A stretch of DNA of 64,000 bases from an uncultured Pseudomonadota bacterium (GCA_903828595.1 CAIKMS010000008.1:310001-374000), one strand, 5' to 3'. Shown: positions 6,848 through 16,962, numbered from the stretch's first letter. Made by a program: numbers and translations. The notes: generated by a model not told the origin, from the sequence alone.

Positions 6848-8704
6848 ATGACTATTCGCGTGCTTGATTCCCTATTGATTAACCAAATCGCTGCCGGCGA
6901 GGTGGTGGAGCGCCCTTCCTCGGTCATCAAAGAACTGGTGGAGAACGCGCTGGATGCTCACGCCACGCACATTGAGGTGGAGGTAGAGCAGGGCGGTATT
7001 GCGCTGATCCGCGTCAGCGATGATGGCGTAGGTATTGCGCCTGCTGAGATGGGTTTGGCGTTAACTCGCCATGCCACCAGCAAGATCGACAGCTTAGAGT
7101 CCTTAGAGCACGTTCAAACCCTGGGCTTTCGCGGTGAAGCGCTGCCATCCATCGCCGCCGTATCCAGACTGACGCTGACCTCTAAAGCGCGCAGTGCCAC
7201 GCAGGCTTGCAGCGTGCAGGTAGACGCAGCGCAGTTCGAGGGTCCTAAACCGGCGTCCCATCCCTTAGGCACTTTGGTTGAAGTGCGCGATCTTTTTTAC
7301 AACGTGCCGGCCCGTCGCAAGTTTTTACGCACAGCCAGCACCGAACTGGGGCATGTGGGCAGCGCGATGGTGCGATTGGCCCTATCGCGGCCGGATGCGG
7401 CTTTTCGTTTGAGCAGTCACGGCCGTCGTCTGTGGTCGGTGCAAGCCGCGACCGATCGCTTAAGCGCTGAAGAGCGTATCGCGAGTTTGTTGGACGCGGA
7501 ATTTTTAAGCAGCGCCCGCTACATCGAGCATCAGGCGGTGGGCTTAAAACTGTCGGGCTGGCTCGGTGCACCCACCCACAGTCGTGCCCAGGCCGATCGA
7601 CAGTACGCCTTCGTCAACGGACGGTGTGTCAAAGATCGCGTGTTGTCCAACGCCGTGCGTCAGGGCTACCGGGATGTCATGTTTCACGGTCGGCATCCGG
7701 CCTACGTTTTGTATTTGGAGATGGAGGCCTCAGCGGTTGATGTGAACGCCCATCCTTCGAAGCTGGAGGTACGTTTTCGTGACTCGCGCCTGGTGCACGA
7801 TTTTGTCAGTCGCACTTTAGAGCGGGCGCTGGCAGACACGCGGCCGGGCGATAAGGGCGCAAGCCCGGTGTCGCGCGCGGTGCAAGACGCCGCGTTTCAC
7901 TCCCCGCTGCAATCCTCGCTGCCCTCCCCGTTGCAATCCCCGTTGTCCCTGCCGGGGCAGGGTATAGCGGATCAGCGCTTGAGTGATGATTTAGCAACGC
8001 CTGGCAGTGCGTATCAGTCGCGGCATTTTTCATCGTCTGATGCGCCACGCATGGATTGGACCCAGCTTGCCGCCTGGGGTGCGGGCAGTCCGACGCCGCC
8101 GGCAGCAGCCTCTGGGGTGGTGCCCCCGTTAGGTTTTGCGGTGGGCCAGCTGCACGGCATTTATATCGTTACTCAGACCGTGGAGGGCATGGCGCTGGTG
8201 GATATGCACGCCGCGCACGAGCGGGTGCTCTACGAGCGTATGAAGGCGGATTTAGAGCGTGGCGGGATCGCTCGCCAAATGCTGTTGGTGCCAAAGCTTT
8301 TGGAGTGGGATGAGACCGACGTCGATGCCGCTGAACCGTGGCTGGTCGCGTTAGCGCAGTTGGGTGTGGTGTTGGATCGGGTCGGGCCTTCCACACTGGC
8401 CTTGCGTGAAGTGCCACTGGCCATCGGTGAGCGGGATCTGGAGGGGCTGGTGCGTGGCGCCTTAAATGAGTTGATTGAGCGCGGTGACAGTCAGCGTATC
8501 GCTGAAGGCACGGATCGATGGCTGGCCACTCTGGCCTGTCATGCCGCCGTGCGCGCCTCGCGTTTGCTATCGATTACTGAAATGAATGCGCTACTGCGCG
8601 ACATGGAGCGCACGGATCGGGCTGATCAGTGCAACCACGGCCGGCCCACCTGGGTGCGGCTGGGTTTAGAGGATCTGGATCGCCTGTTCTTGCGTGGCCG
8701 ATGA
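6848..8704 (+). CDS. mutL: MutL, DNA mismatch repair protein (endonuclease type)
   Basis: MutL couples MutS mismatch recognition to strand incision. The GHKL ATPase is intact: IAAGEVVERPSSVIKELVEN, DDGVGI, ATSKI and GFRGEALPSI. The C-terminal dimerisation domain has VDMHAAHERVLYERM, resembling the DQHAxxExxxxE metal motif, plus ACHAAVRAS and QCNHGRPTWV. This suggests a nicking MutL that does not need MutH, as in Pseudomonas. The ATG at 6848 matches the family start; an in-frame GTG at 6815 is upstream. The linker (about residues 345-400) is Ser/Pro/Leu-rich and repetitive. Its stop overlaps miaA as ATGA. Confidence 0.96.
   Translation: MTIRVLDSLLINQIAAGEVVERPSSVIKELVENALDAHATHIEVEVEQGGIALIRVSDDGVGIAPAEMGLALTRHATSKIDSLESLEHVQTLGFRGEALPSIAAVSRLTLTSKARSATQACSVQVDAAQFEGPKPASHPLGTLVEVRDLFYNVPARRKFLRTASTELGHVGSAMVRLALSRPDAAFRLSSHGRRLWSVQAATDRLSAEERIASLLDAEFLSSARYIEHQAVGLKLSGWLGAPTHSRAQADRQYAFVNGRCVKDRVLSNAVRQGYRDVMFHGRHPAYVLYLEMEASAVDVNAHPSKLEVRFRDSRLVHDFVSRTLERALADTRPGDKGASPVSRAVQDAAFHSPLQSSLPSPLQSPLSLPGQGIADQRLSDDLATPGSAYQSRHFSSSDAPRMDWTQLAAWGAGSPTPPAAASGVVPPLGFAVGQLHGIYIVTQTVEGMALVDMHAAHERVLYERMKADLERGGIARQMLLVPKLLEWDETDVDAAEPWLVALAQLGVVLDRVGPSTLALREVPLAIGERDLEGLVRGALNELIERGDSQRIAEGTDRWLATLACHAAVRASRLLSITEMNALLRDMERTDRADQCNHGRPTWVRLGLEDLDRLFLRGR
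7901..7948 (+). repeat. 24-bp imperfect tandem duplication in the mutL linker
   Basis: Two adjacent 24-base units, 7901-7924 and 7925-7948, share TCCCCG(C/T)TGCAATCC and then diverge slightly. They encode the repeated SPLQS segments of the disordered linker between the ATPase and dimerisation domains. Both copies are in frame, so gain or loss would keep the reading frame. Confidence 0.75.
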
Positions 8705-9645
8705 CGCTCCCGCCGGCTATTTTTTTGATGGGGCCCACGGCGGCGGGTAAGACACAAATCGCCGTGGAGCTGGTGGCGCGCCTGCCGCTGGAGATCATCA
8801 GCGTTGACTCGGCTATGGTGTACAAGGGCCTGGATATTGGTACCGCCAAGCCCGATAAAGAACTCCTTAAGCTGGCGCCGCATCATCTGATTGATCTACG
8901 CGAACCCACACAGCCGTATTCGGTGGGTGAGTTTTTAGACGACGCCCGTGAGGTGGTGGCGAAGATTCAAGCCAGAGGTAACGTGCCGCTTTTTACCGGT
9001 GGCACCATGCTGTATTTTCGCGCCCTGCAGTCTGGACTGGCCGCCATGCCGGCGCGCGATGTCGCCCTGCGAGCGCAACTAGACGCGCAGGCCGCCCGTG
9101 AGGGCTGGCCTGCCTTACACCGGCAGCTGGCAGCGGTCGATGCGCTGTCTTCACAGCGCATCAGTCCCAATGACGGTCAGCGCATTCAACGGGCGTTAGA
9201 GGTTTTTATGCTCAGCGGCCAACCCCTATCGGTATGGCAGCAGCAGAACTTGCGCGAGTCCAGCGCTCAGGCGTTAAAGCTCATCCTGGCACCGTCTGAT
9301 CGGGCCGTGTTGCACCAACGCATAGAGATGCGCTTAGCGCAGATGATGCAAGCCGGATTTTTAGAAGAAGTGCAGGGTCTGTACGCCAGAGGTGATCTTA
9401 AGGCCAGCGATTCGGCCATGAGGGCGGTGGGCTACCGGCAGCTGTGGAGTCTGTGCGCGGGAGAACTTTCCTACCCTCAAGCGATGCAGGCAGCTTTAGT
9501 GGCTACCCGGCAACTGGCTAAACGTCAGCTCACCTGGCTGCGCGCCGAACCCGAGGCTACTTGGTTTGATAGCCAGGACGGCTCGGTGCCGGCTGCGGTT
9601 CAAAGGTGCGTGCAGGCCTGGTTGTCAGCGAGCCCGCGGCCTTAA
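8701..9645 (+). CDS. miaA: MiaA, tRNA dimethylallyltransferase
   Basis: Transfers a dimethylallyl group to A37 of tRNAs reading UNN codons, before MiaB or MiaE act. The P-loop LMGPTAAGKTQIAVELV opens the protein, followed by the DSAMVYKGLDIGTAKP substrate loop, LIDLREPTQPYSVGEFLDDA, FTGGTMLYFRAL and the NDGQRIQRALEV segment. The ATG at 8701 overlaps the mutL stop, implying coupling, and gives 314 residues, the usual length. An upstream in-frame start at 8629 lies inside mutL and is not used here. Confidence 0.96.
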   Translation: MTLPPAIFLMGPTAAGKTQIAVELVARLPLEIISVDSAMVYKGLDIGTAKPDKELLKLAPHHLIDLREPTQPYSVGEFLDDAREVVAKIQARGNVPLFTGGTMLYFRALQSGLAAMPARDVALRAQLDAQAAREGWPALHRQLAAVDALSSQRISPNDGQRIQRALEVFMLSGQPLSVWQQQNLRESSAQALKLILAPSDRAVLHQRIEMRLAQMMQAGFLEEVQGLYARGDLKASDSAMRAVGYRQLWSLCAGELSYPQAMQAALVATRQLAKRQLTWLRAEPEATWFDSQDGSVPAAVQRCVQAWLSASPRP

Positions 9646-9746
9646 ATGGCGTTTGTGTTACGCTTAAACACTGTGAGTGGAGCACCGCAGGCTCTAATAA
9701 TGACCCTGCAAGTGATCCAACCCTGCTTAAATATTTTAATAAAATC

Positions 9747-9752
9747 AAGGAG
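9747..9752 (+). promoter_or_regulatory. hfq ribosome-binding site
   Basis: AAGGAG at 9747-9752 lies ten bases before the ATG at 9763, inside an AT-rich leader that stands out from the GC-rich neighbours. It settles the hfq start over the upstream in-frame ATG at 9646. The AT-rich leader may also carry an hfq promoter, but I see no convincing -35/-10 pair. Confidence 0.75.
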
Positions 9753-9762
9753 TAATAATAAC

Positions 9763-10026
9763 ATGGGCAGAGGACAATCATTGCAGGATCCGTTCCTAAA
9801 CGCATTGCGTAAAGAGCGCGTACCCGTGTCTATCTATCTGGTGAATGGCATCAAGCTACAGGGCCAGATCGATTCCTTTGACCAGTTTGTGGTGTTGTTG
9901 AAAAACAGCGTCAGCCAAATGGTCTATAAGCATGCGATTTCCACGATCGTTCCATCGCGCAACGTGCGCGTGACTAGCGTGGAGGGCTCCGACTCCGGCG
10001 AAGTCGAGGAACTGACTGTCGAATGA
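9763..10026 (+). CDS. hfq: Hfq, RNA chaperone
   Basis: Hexameric Sm-like protein that pairs small RNAs with target mRNAs. The Sm1 region reads [30 protein letters not shown] and contains the proximal-face QDPFLN residues; Sm2 reads [13 protein letters not shown], with the KHA motif contacting uridines. At 87 residues it has only a short acidic C-terminal tail, [13 protein letters not shown], shorter than the enterobacterial one. The miaA-hfq-hflX order is the classical one. Confidence 0.97.
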   Translation: MGRGQSLQDPFLNALRKERVPVSIYLVNGIKLQGQIDSFDQFVVLLKNSVSQMVYKHAISTIVPSRNVRVTSVEGSDSGEVEELTVE

Positions 10027-10068
10027 CGCTGATCGTTATCTACCCGTCGCAGGGACGGTCCTACCGCC

Positions 10069-11439
10069 GTGTTTGATCGTCCCAAGGTGGGTGAGCGCGC
10101 GTTGTTGGTGCGCGTCGCCCTCGGTGAAGCGGTAGCCGATGAAGAGCTGGAAGAATTTAAGGCGCTGGCAGTCTCAGCCGGCGCTATTCCTTTGGAGTTC
10201 ATCACCGGCTCGCGCGATCGTCCCGATCCTAAGTTTTTTATCGGTTCAGGCAAGGCCGAGGAAGTGCGCGAACGCGCGCAGGCCACCGGTGCCGAGCTAA
10301 TTCTGGTTGACCATGCCTTAAAGCCCAGCCAGGAACGAAATCTAGAAAAACTCACCGGACGTCGGGTGTTAGATCGCAGCGGTTTGATTCTGGATATCTT
10401 TGCCCAGCGGGCCCGCAGTCACGAAGGCAAGCTGCAGGTTGAAGTTGCGCAGCTCAAGCATTTATCGACTCGACTGGTGCGCGGCTGGACTCACTTGGAA
10501 CGCCAGAAGGGCGGTATCGGCCTGCGTGGCCCGGGTGAGACGCAGCTGGAGACCGACCGTCGTTTGCTGGATGACCGGCTGCGGACCTTAAACAGGCGTT
10601 TGGAAACCCTAGCCAAGCAGCGCGATACGGGTCGGCAGATCCGCCTGGAAGTGCCCGTACCCGGTGTGGCTTTGGTGGGCTATACCAATGCCGGTAAATC
10701 GACTTTGTTTAATACCTTAACCGGCGCCAGCGCGTATGCCGCTGATCAGTTGTTTGCGACCTTAGATCCCACCGTGCGTCGGTTAAAAATAGCGCACTGC
10801 CCGGAAATCGTCCTTGCCGATACCGTGGGCTTTGTGCGCGAGTTGCCGCACGAGTTGGTCGCTGCCTTTCGCTCCACGCTGCTGGAAGCTCGCGAGGCAC
10901 ACCTGCATTTACACGTGATTGATGCGGCCGATCCCCAGCGCAGCGAACGCATCGCGCAGGTCAATGAAGTGTTACTCGGTATCGGTGCCGGCGAGGTGCC
11001 GACCATTGAAATTTACAACAAGTGCGATCGGCTGGATGTCGCGCCGCACGTTGAACACGATGAGCAAGGCCGCGTCCGCCGGGTGTGGTTGTCCGCACAA
11101 ACCGGCGCTGGCCTTGAATTATTACTTGAGGCCTTGCGGGAGCGTTTTGCCAGCACGCTGCTTAACACCACGGTGACCTTAGGGGCCCATCAGGGGCGGG
11201 CGCGGGCCGAGCTGTACCGGTTAAAAGCGGTGCGTGGTGAGAGCGTGACCCTTGAGGGCGGTTGGCAGATTTCGGTCGAACTGGCGCACAGTGAGCTTGT
11301 GGCGTGGTGCGAGCGTGAGCAGATGCCGCTGCCTCAGGGATTGGCTCCTTGTGTCGGAGTGGGTGGCTTCCTACAATCGCCCAGCCCGGCGGTCCCTGCG
11401 TCGGCCTCATCCAGCGGAATCTCTCATGTCAGTGAATGA
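10069..11439 (+). CDS. hflX: HflX, ribosome-associated GTPase
   Basis: HflX splits stalled 70S ribosomes under stress. The N-terminal HflX domain carries FFIGSGKAEEV and LSTRLVRGWTHLERQKGG...GPGETQLE. The G domain has G1 GYTNAGKSTLFN, G3 DTVGFVREL and a G4 NKCD. The start is GTG at 10069, giving the family's typical MFDRPKVGERALLV. The 456-residue protein overlaps hflK by 14 bases. Confidence 0.96.
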   Translation: MFDRPKVGERALLVRVALGEAVADEELEEFKALAVSAGAIPLEFITGSRDRPDPKFFIGSGKAEEVRERAQATGAELILVDHALKPSQERNLEKLTGRRVLDRSGLILDIFAQRARSHEGKLQVEVAQLKHLSTRLVRGWTHLERQKGGIGLRGPGETQLETDRRLLDDRLRTLNRRLETLAKQRDTGRQIRLEVPVPGVALVGYTNAGKSTLFNTLTGASAYAADQLFATLDPTVRRLKIAHCPEIVLADTVGFVRELPHELVAAFRSTLLEAREAHLHLHVIDAADPQRSERIAQVNEVLLGIGAGEVPTIEIYNKCDRLDVAPHVEHDEQGRVRRVWLSAQTGAGLELLLEALRERFASTLLNTTVTLGAHQGRARAELYRLKAVRGESVTLEGGWQISVELAHSELVAWCEREQMPLPQGLAPCVGVGGFLQSPSPAVPASASSSGISHVSE

Positions 11440-12598
11440 ACCGGGTAGTACTCGCCCAGGCGGCCCACGTAATCCCTGGGATCGCAAACCACCCGCGGGG
11501 CCACCGGATCTGGATGCCGTCATCCGGCGTGTCGTCAAGCAGATTAAGGACTGGTGGAATCACAGCGCCGGTGCGGCGGGCGGTCCCGGTGAGGGCGGCG
11601 CTGGATCCTCGGCGGGGCCTAAGTTTTCGATCAACTGGATGGCACTGGCTATTACCTTGCTCAGCCTGTGGGGTTCGACCGGCTTTTATCAGGTGGGTGC
11701 CGCCGAGCGGGTGATCATCACGCGTTTTGGTCGCTTTTTGTCGGTGTCTCAGCCCGGTGGCGTGCAATGGCACTGGCCTTGGCCTATAGAAGCCAAACAG
11801 GTAATCAACACCCAAGAGTTGCTCAGCCATCCCGAGCACACCACGATGCTGACCCGCGACGAGGCGCTGGTTGATATCAATGTGGCCGTGCAGTACCGGC
11901 GCAGCGATCCTTACGCCTTTGTTTTTAAGGTCGTTGATCCTGAGCAGGCGCTTTACTACGCCTCCGAAAGCGCCATTCGCGAGATCATCGGTCAAAGCGA
12001 TCTGGAATACGTGCTCGAGCGTGGCCGTCAGGACATTGCTATACGCACCAAGCAGCTGATTCAGCGCACGCTGGACTCTTATTCCACCGGCCTTGAGGTC
12101 ATGTCCGTCAATTTGCAGGACGTAGGAGTACCCGAGCAGGTAGCGCCGTCGCAAAAGGATGCGATTAAAGCGCGTGAGGATAAGGATCGGGCGCGGGTCG
12201 AAGCCCAGACTTATGCCAACGACATTCTCCCCAAAGCCCGCGGCACGGCCAGTCAAGAATTGCTGAATGCAGAAGCTTACAAAACCCAGTCGGTGGCTAA
12301 GGCCGAAGGCGAGAGCTCACGCTTTACCGCCTTGCTGTCCGCCTACCAGCGAGCGCCGCAGGTGACTCGCGAGCGGCTGTATCTAGAAACCGTGGAAAGC
12401 GTTTTTAAGCGCTCCTCTAAGGTGATCGTCGATGCCAAGAGCAATGGCAACATGCTGTACCTGCCGCTGGATAAGCTGATGGAAAATAAAGCGGCACCGG
12501 TCGCTACGAAGGCACCGGCCCCCGCGCCATTGCCAGAGATCACCGTGACCGCACCGCCAGAGCCCGTCGCTGACGGTCGAGCAAGGGCTACGCGCTAA
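11426..12598 (+). CDS. hflK: HflK, membrane SPFH protein, FtsH modulator subunit
   Basis: HflK and HflC form the large SPFH cage that surrounds FtsH in the inner membrane and limits its proteolysis. The Gly/Pro-rich cytoplasmic N-terminus (RNPWDRKPPAGPPDLD) is typical; a single membrane helix lies near residues 70-90, then the SPFH domain (ERVIITRFGRF...PGGVQWHWPWP) and a long coiled-coil region rich in Ala, Glu and Lys. The start at ATG 11426 lies inside the end of hflX. Its TAA overlaps the hflC ATG by one base. Confidence 0.95.
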   Translation: MSVNEPGSTRPGGPRNPWDRKPPAGPPDLDAVIRRVVKQIKDWWNHSAGAAGGPGEGGAGSSAGPKFSINWMALAITLLSLWGSTGFYQVGAAERVIITRFGRFLSVSQPGGVQWHWPWPIEAKQVINTQELLSHPEHTTMLTRDEALVDINVAVQYRRSDPYAFVFKVVDPEQALYYASESAIREIIGQSDLEYVLERGRQDIAIRTKQLIQRTLDSYSTGLEVMSVNLQDVGVPEQVAPSQKDAIKAREDKDRARVEAQTYANDILPKARGTASQELLNAEAYKTQSVAKAEGESSRFTALLSAYQRAPQVTRERLYLETVESVFKRSSKVIVDAKSNGNMLYLPLDKLMENKAAPVATKAPAPAPLPEITVTAPPEPVADGRARATR

Positions 12599-13470
12599 TG
12601 AATAAACAACTTTATTTGACGGTGGCGTTGGCGGTGGTCGGCTTAGGCGTGCTGTCGCAGAGCCTGTACGTGGTCAACGAAACCGACTACGCGGTCACTT
12701 TTGCCTTTCGCGATATTGTCGGTGTCACTTCGGAGGCCGGGCTGCACTGGCGCATACCGTTTATTGAGAGCACCCAGCGCTATGAAAAGCGCATCATGAC
12801 GCGCAATTATCCGTCCGAGCAGTTTCTGACTTCGGAGGGAAAAATCCTCAACGTTGATTTCTATGTGAAGTGGCGAATCACCGATGTGGCTCAGTACTAC
12901 CGGGCAACGGGCGGTGTGGATGAAACCGGCTCGACTCGTCTGGCGGAAATCGTCAAGGACGGGTTGAAGGGCACCATCGCTAAACGCACCATTCAGCAGG
13001 TGGTTGCGGCCGAGCGCGCTGAATTTATCTCCGACGTGCTGGCCTTTGCCGGTGAGTCGGTAAAAGAATTAGGCGTCACGCTGGTCGATGTGCGGGTCAA
13101 ACGCATTGATCTGCCTGATGACGTGAGTGAGTCGGTTTATAATCGCATGCGCTCGGATTTTGCCCGTCAAGCCGCTCAGTTACGTGCTGAAGGTGAGGAG
13201 GAGGCGATTAAAATTCGCGCGGAAGCCGATCGGCAGCGTACCGAGATTTTGTCGGCCGCGGCGCGTGATGCGGAAAAAACCCGTGGTGAGGGCGATGAGT
13301 TGGCGGCTGATGCCTACGCGCATGCCTACCAAAAAAACCCGGAGTTTTACGCATTCCATCGCAGCCTGCAGGCCTACCGGGAATCGCTGGGGCGTGAGTC
13401 GGATGTGATGGTGGTCTCGCCGGACAGCGATTTTTTCAAATACTTAAAAACACCGGCCGGCGGTCACTAG
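12598..13470 (+). CDS. hflC: HflC, membrane SPFH protein, FtsH modulator subunit
   Basis: Partner of HflK in the periplasm-facing SPFH complex that regulates FtsH. An N-terminal signal-anchor (about residues 5-25) is followed by the SPFH core: ETDYAVTFAFRDIVGV, GLHWRIPFIESTQRYEKRI and RIDLPDDVSESVYNRMRSD. A charged coiled coil follows (RAEGEEEAIKIRAEADRQRTEIL). The one-base TAATG overlap with hflK implies coupled translation. 290 residues is normal. Confidence 0.95.
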   Translation: MNKQLYLTVALAVVGLGVLSQSLYVVNETDYAVTFAFRDIVGVTSEAGLHWRIPFIESTQRYEKRIMTRNYPSEQFLTSEGKILNVDFYVKWRITDVAQYYRATGGVDETGSTRLAEIVKDGLKGTIAKRTIQQVVAAERAEFISDVLAFAGESVKELGVTLVDVRVKRIDLPDDVSESVYNRMRSDFARQAAQLRAEGEEEAIKIRAEADRQRTEILSAAARDAEKTRGEGDELAADAYAHAYQKNPEFYAFHRSLQAYRESLGRESDVMVVSPDSDFFKYLKTPAGGH

Positions 13471-13475
13471 AGGTC

Positions 13476-13682
13476 ATGGATTTCATGCATATTGACTGGC
13501 GCGATCTGGGCGCGGGCTTTGCTTTGTATCTGGTCCTGGAGGGAATTTTCCCTTTCCTGCGGCCGGAGGCGATGAAAATGACCTTCGCACAATTGATTAA
13601 GCTACCCGACAGCACGCTGCGCGTCTTTGGTTTATCCAGCATGATTGCAGGCTGTGTTTTACTTTATTTCATCCGTTCCTGA
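13476..13682 (+). CDS. Small inner-membrane protein, DUF2065 family (YjeT-like)
   Basis: A 68-residue protein with two hydrophobic segments, about residues 10-25 and 47-65, separated by a charged loop. DUF2065 proteins of this size follow hflC in many proteobacteria, and LVLEGIFPFLRPEAMKM...LRVFGLSSMIAGCVLLYF fits the family. Function unknown. A second ATG at 13485 would remove three residues. It lies five bases after hflC and ten before purA. Confidence 0.88.
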   Translation: MDFMHIDWRDLGAGFALYLVLEGIFPFLRPEAMKMTFAQLIKLPDSTLRVFGLSSMIAGCVLLYFIRS

Positions 13683-14987
<1,305 letters not shown>

Positions 14988-15227
14988 GCGCGAGCGATGC
15001 GCGATGGGTGCGCCGAGGAACCCTGAAAGCACGCAAGCGCTTAGGGTAAGGCGTTTGACGCCGGTTGTGCTGCGGCAGGAAGTATTTATCCGAGCCGCAG
15101 CATCGGCGGATTGAAGATAGAGGCTGGTTGGCAGGCGTTGGATTTGCCAACGCAAGGCAGTCGTCCTCCCACTCGCCCTAAACACGCCGGTCGGCTACCG
15201 ACTCAAAAGGACATTCCTGCGGTGCTG
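14988..15227. other. Non-coding interval with five consecutive hairpins
   Basis: No credible reading frame lies here. Five inverted repeats follow one another: ACCCT/AGGGT (15020-15047), GGCGT-TTG-ACGCC (15050-15062), TGCTGCGGC/GCCGCAGCA (15068-15102), GCGTTGG/CCAACGC (15135-15153) and GTCGG-CTA-CCGAC (15190-15202). None has a good T-run. One could serve as a purA terminator; the rest are unexplained and may belong to the AbiE insert. Confidence 0.6.
15068..15102. repeat. Strong 9-bp hairpin after purA
   Basis: TGCTGCGGC at 15068-15076 pairs perfectly with GCCGCAGCA at 15094-15102. Inside the loop, GGA (15078-15080) can pair with TCC (15089-15091), leaving an AT-rich apical loop. It is the most stable-looking element of the interval. 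No U-tract follows on either strand, so it does not look like a standard rho-independent terminator. Confidence 0.55.
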
Positions 15228-16169
15228 TCACTGGGATCCTAAGTTCGCCGTTGACGGAAACAGTACCCTCTCCAGCGCATCGGCGAGTTCACGCCGTCTA
15301 TCGACGGTGAGACGGTCTAAGTTTCGTTGTTTCCACAAAATTGCGGGCAAGCGCCGGGCATCCGCTATCCCGAGAAGTTCCCAGTCCGGCATCCTGCGTT
15401 TGAAGCCGATCAAGAAATCCCGATGCGCTTCTGGCATGTCGGTAACCATCGCCGCGATGATTTCATCACGTGCCGCTTCAAGATCGGCAAGGGCAACAGG
15501 TTCTCGCGTCATACCCAGAAACCCCCGTGCAAATTCATCCGCCAGCGGCTTGCGGGTCGGTGCCAGAACCTCGGCCATCGGGCGGTTGTGACTGATGAGA
15601 TAGACAAGGAATGCTCGCCGCAATTCGTTAGTGATGCCTTCGTGCGCCAACAGGTCGCGCACGTCGAAAAGATCGCGCGGATGCTGGCGATCGAGCGCCG
15701 CCACGATCTTGCCCGCATAGAGGTCGGCGAAGGACACGACCTGCATTTCAGCAAAGCCGAATTCGTCCTCCACGGTCGGCATCACTGACATCACCACAGG
15801 CTCGTAAACTGCGCTGCGAAGGACTGGCGATATCTCGATTTTGATTTGCACGTCACCACTCCGCACGATCAACTTGGTGACAACTTTCTCGTCTGCCGAG
15901 CGAGACGCATTGGCCTTAGCGCCAGGGATTTCAGCCACGACCCGTTCTGCGATCCGCAGCATGGCTGCATTGATCGCGGCAAACGATGTGATGCGATCCT
16001 CGACCGGCAGATATGTCAGGTCGATATCCACAGACAGGCGCGGCATATCGCGTACAAACAGGTTGATGGCCGTGCCGCCCTTGAGCGCAAATGTTGTTTC
16101 CTTCGCCACCAAAGGAATGGTGCGAATGAGAAGCGCGACCTGCTGCCGGTAGATGTTGAGAAAAGCCAT
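15228..16169 (-). CDS. abiEii: AbiEii-family nucleotidyltransferase toxin
   Basis: The toxin half of a type IV (AbiE) toxin-antitoxin and abortive phage-infection system. AbiEii proteins are nucleotidyltransferases of the DNA polymerase beta fold; some modify tRNA or bind GTP. The signature KGGTAINLFVRD followed by RLSVDIDLTYL (GG...S/T plus DxD) is near residues 30-52, and DLYAGKIVAALDRQHPRDLFDVRDLL near 165-190 is the family's second block. Its codon use, with few TTA leucines, differs from the flanking genes, which suggests transfer. It follows abiEi with a gap of four bases. Confidence 0.88.
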   Translation of the reverse strand: MAFLNIYRQQVALLIRTIPLVAKETTFALKGGTAINLFVRDMPRLSVDIDLTYLPVEDRITSFAAINAAMLRIAERVVAEIPGAKANASRSADEKVVTKLIVRSGDVQIKIEISPVLRSAVYEPVVMSVMPTVEDEFGFAEMQVVSFADLYAGKIVAALDRQHPRDLFDVRDLLAHEGITNELRRAFLVYLISHNRPMAEVLAPTRKPLADEFARGFLGMTREPVALADLEAARDEIIAAMVTDMPEAHRDFLIGFKRRMPDWELLGIADARRLPAILWKQRNLDRLTVDRRRELADALERVLFPSTANLGSQ

Positions 16170-16173
16170 GAAT

Positions 16174-16962
16174 TCACGGCACTCTTAGATCGAACGGTAC
16201 GGTTATGTGGTACGTCGGGTCTAGCTTGCCGCCTTTAGCGAGCACGCGCTTGCCGGATCCCAGATCTAAGCGGGACACGTCTAGCCTGGACCGCCAGGCA
16301 TGCCGGTGGCGGTCGGCAAAGAACAAGAACAGACGCTTAACCTTCACGCTGCTGCACGCTTCCAACAGGGTTTGCGCGCGACGGGGACTGAGGTCGCTCA
16401 GACCCTCGATCAGGGCGTCAACCTGATGGAAACTCTCACGATCAGGCAGCTCGTCTAGCAGCTCTAGCACGGCGCGTTCCTTACTCGAATATCCGATCGG
16501 CAAGTGCGTCCCTGCGGTGCTGACCCTAACGCCGTTCGGCTCTGGCAGTGCATCAGCATCGCCGGGAAACAGGCGCAGGCTGTTATGCCAGTGGAAGCTC
16601 ACGTTGAGCGGCAGATTGTTCAGCCATGTGGGTACCCGCGTCGGCCCGTAGAGATGGACCTCCTGCATCTGCGCCGAGAGGTAATGTGCATAACCCAGTT
16701 GTTCGAGCGCGGTGCGTCCACCAACGACCAGGGGCAAGTCCAGCAGGGTCTGCAAAGATACGACCACCTGCTGCCATGTCAGCGGTGTGCGCGAACGGCG
16801 ATAGACACGCCGCGCCGGGCTATCGAGCCACCCCGCACGAACATACTGGCTGCGCAGTGCAGATGAATACCCGTGAGCTTCCAGCCAGCCGGCATCAGCT
16901 AGGAGACTCTCGGGTAGTTCCTGCTGGAGTTTGTTTAGTTTTCCGTAAGAACGCGTAGCCAT
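16174..16962 (-). CDS. abiEi: AbiEi-family antitoxin / transcriptional repressor
   Basis: The antitoxin half of the AbiE pair. AbiEi proteins have an N-terminal winged helix that binds inverted repeats in their own promoter and a C-terminal domain that antagonises the toxin. Here the N-terminus (SYGKLNKLQQELPESLLADAGWLEAHGYSSALRSQYVRAGWL) is a plausible winged helix, and GGRTALEQLGYAHYLSAQMQEVHLYG matches the AbiEi_3-type core. The ATG at 16962 is preferred; one at 16971 adds three residues. AT-rich DNA with inverted repeats lies just upstream. Confidence 0.85.
   Translation of the reverse strand: MATRSYGKLNKLQQELPESLLADAGWLEAHGYSSALRSQYVRAGWLDSPARRVYRRSRTPLTWQQVVVSLQTLLDLPLVVGGRTALEQLGYAHYLSAQMQEVHLYGPTRVPTWLNNLPLNVSFHWHNSLRLFPGDADALPEPNGVRVSTAGTHLPIGYSSKERAVLELLDELPDRESFHQVDALIEGLSDLSPRRAQTLLEACSSVKVKRLFLFFADRHRHAWRSRLDVSRLDLGSGKRVLAKGGKLDPTYHITVPFDLRVP

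Noticed and set aside
11429-12256. 275-residue frame opposite hflK
   Set aside because: It is the antisense shadow of a well-supported hflK gene, has no recognisable domain and no ribosome site.
15228-16238. Plus-strand frames of 100-150 residues across the AbiE toxin gene
   Set aside because: Shadows of abiEii; translated products lack domains and the minus-strand gene is strongly supported.
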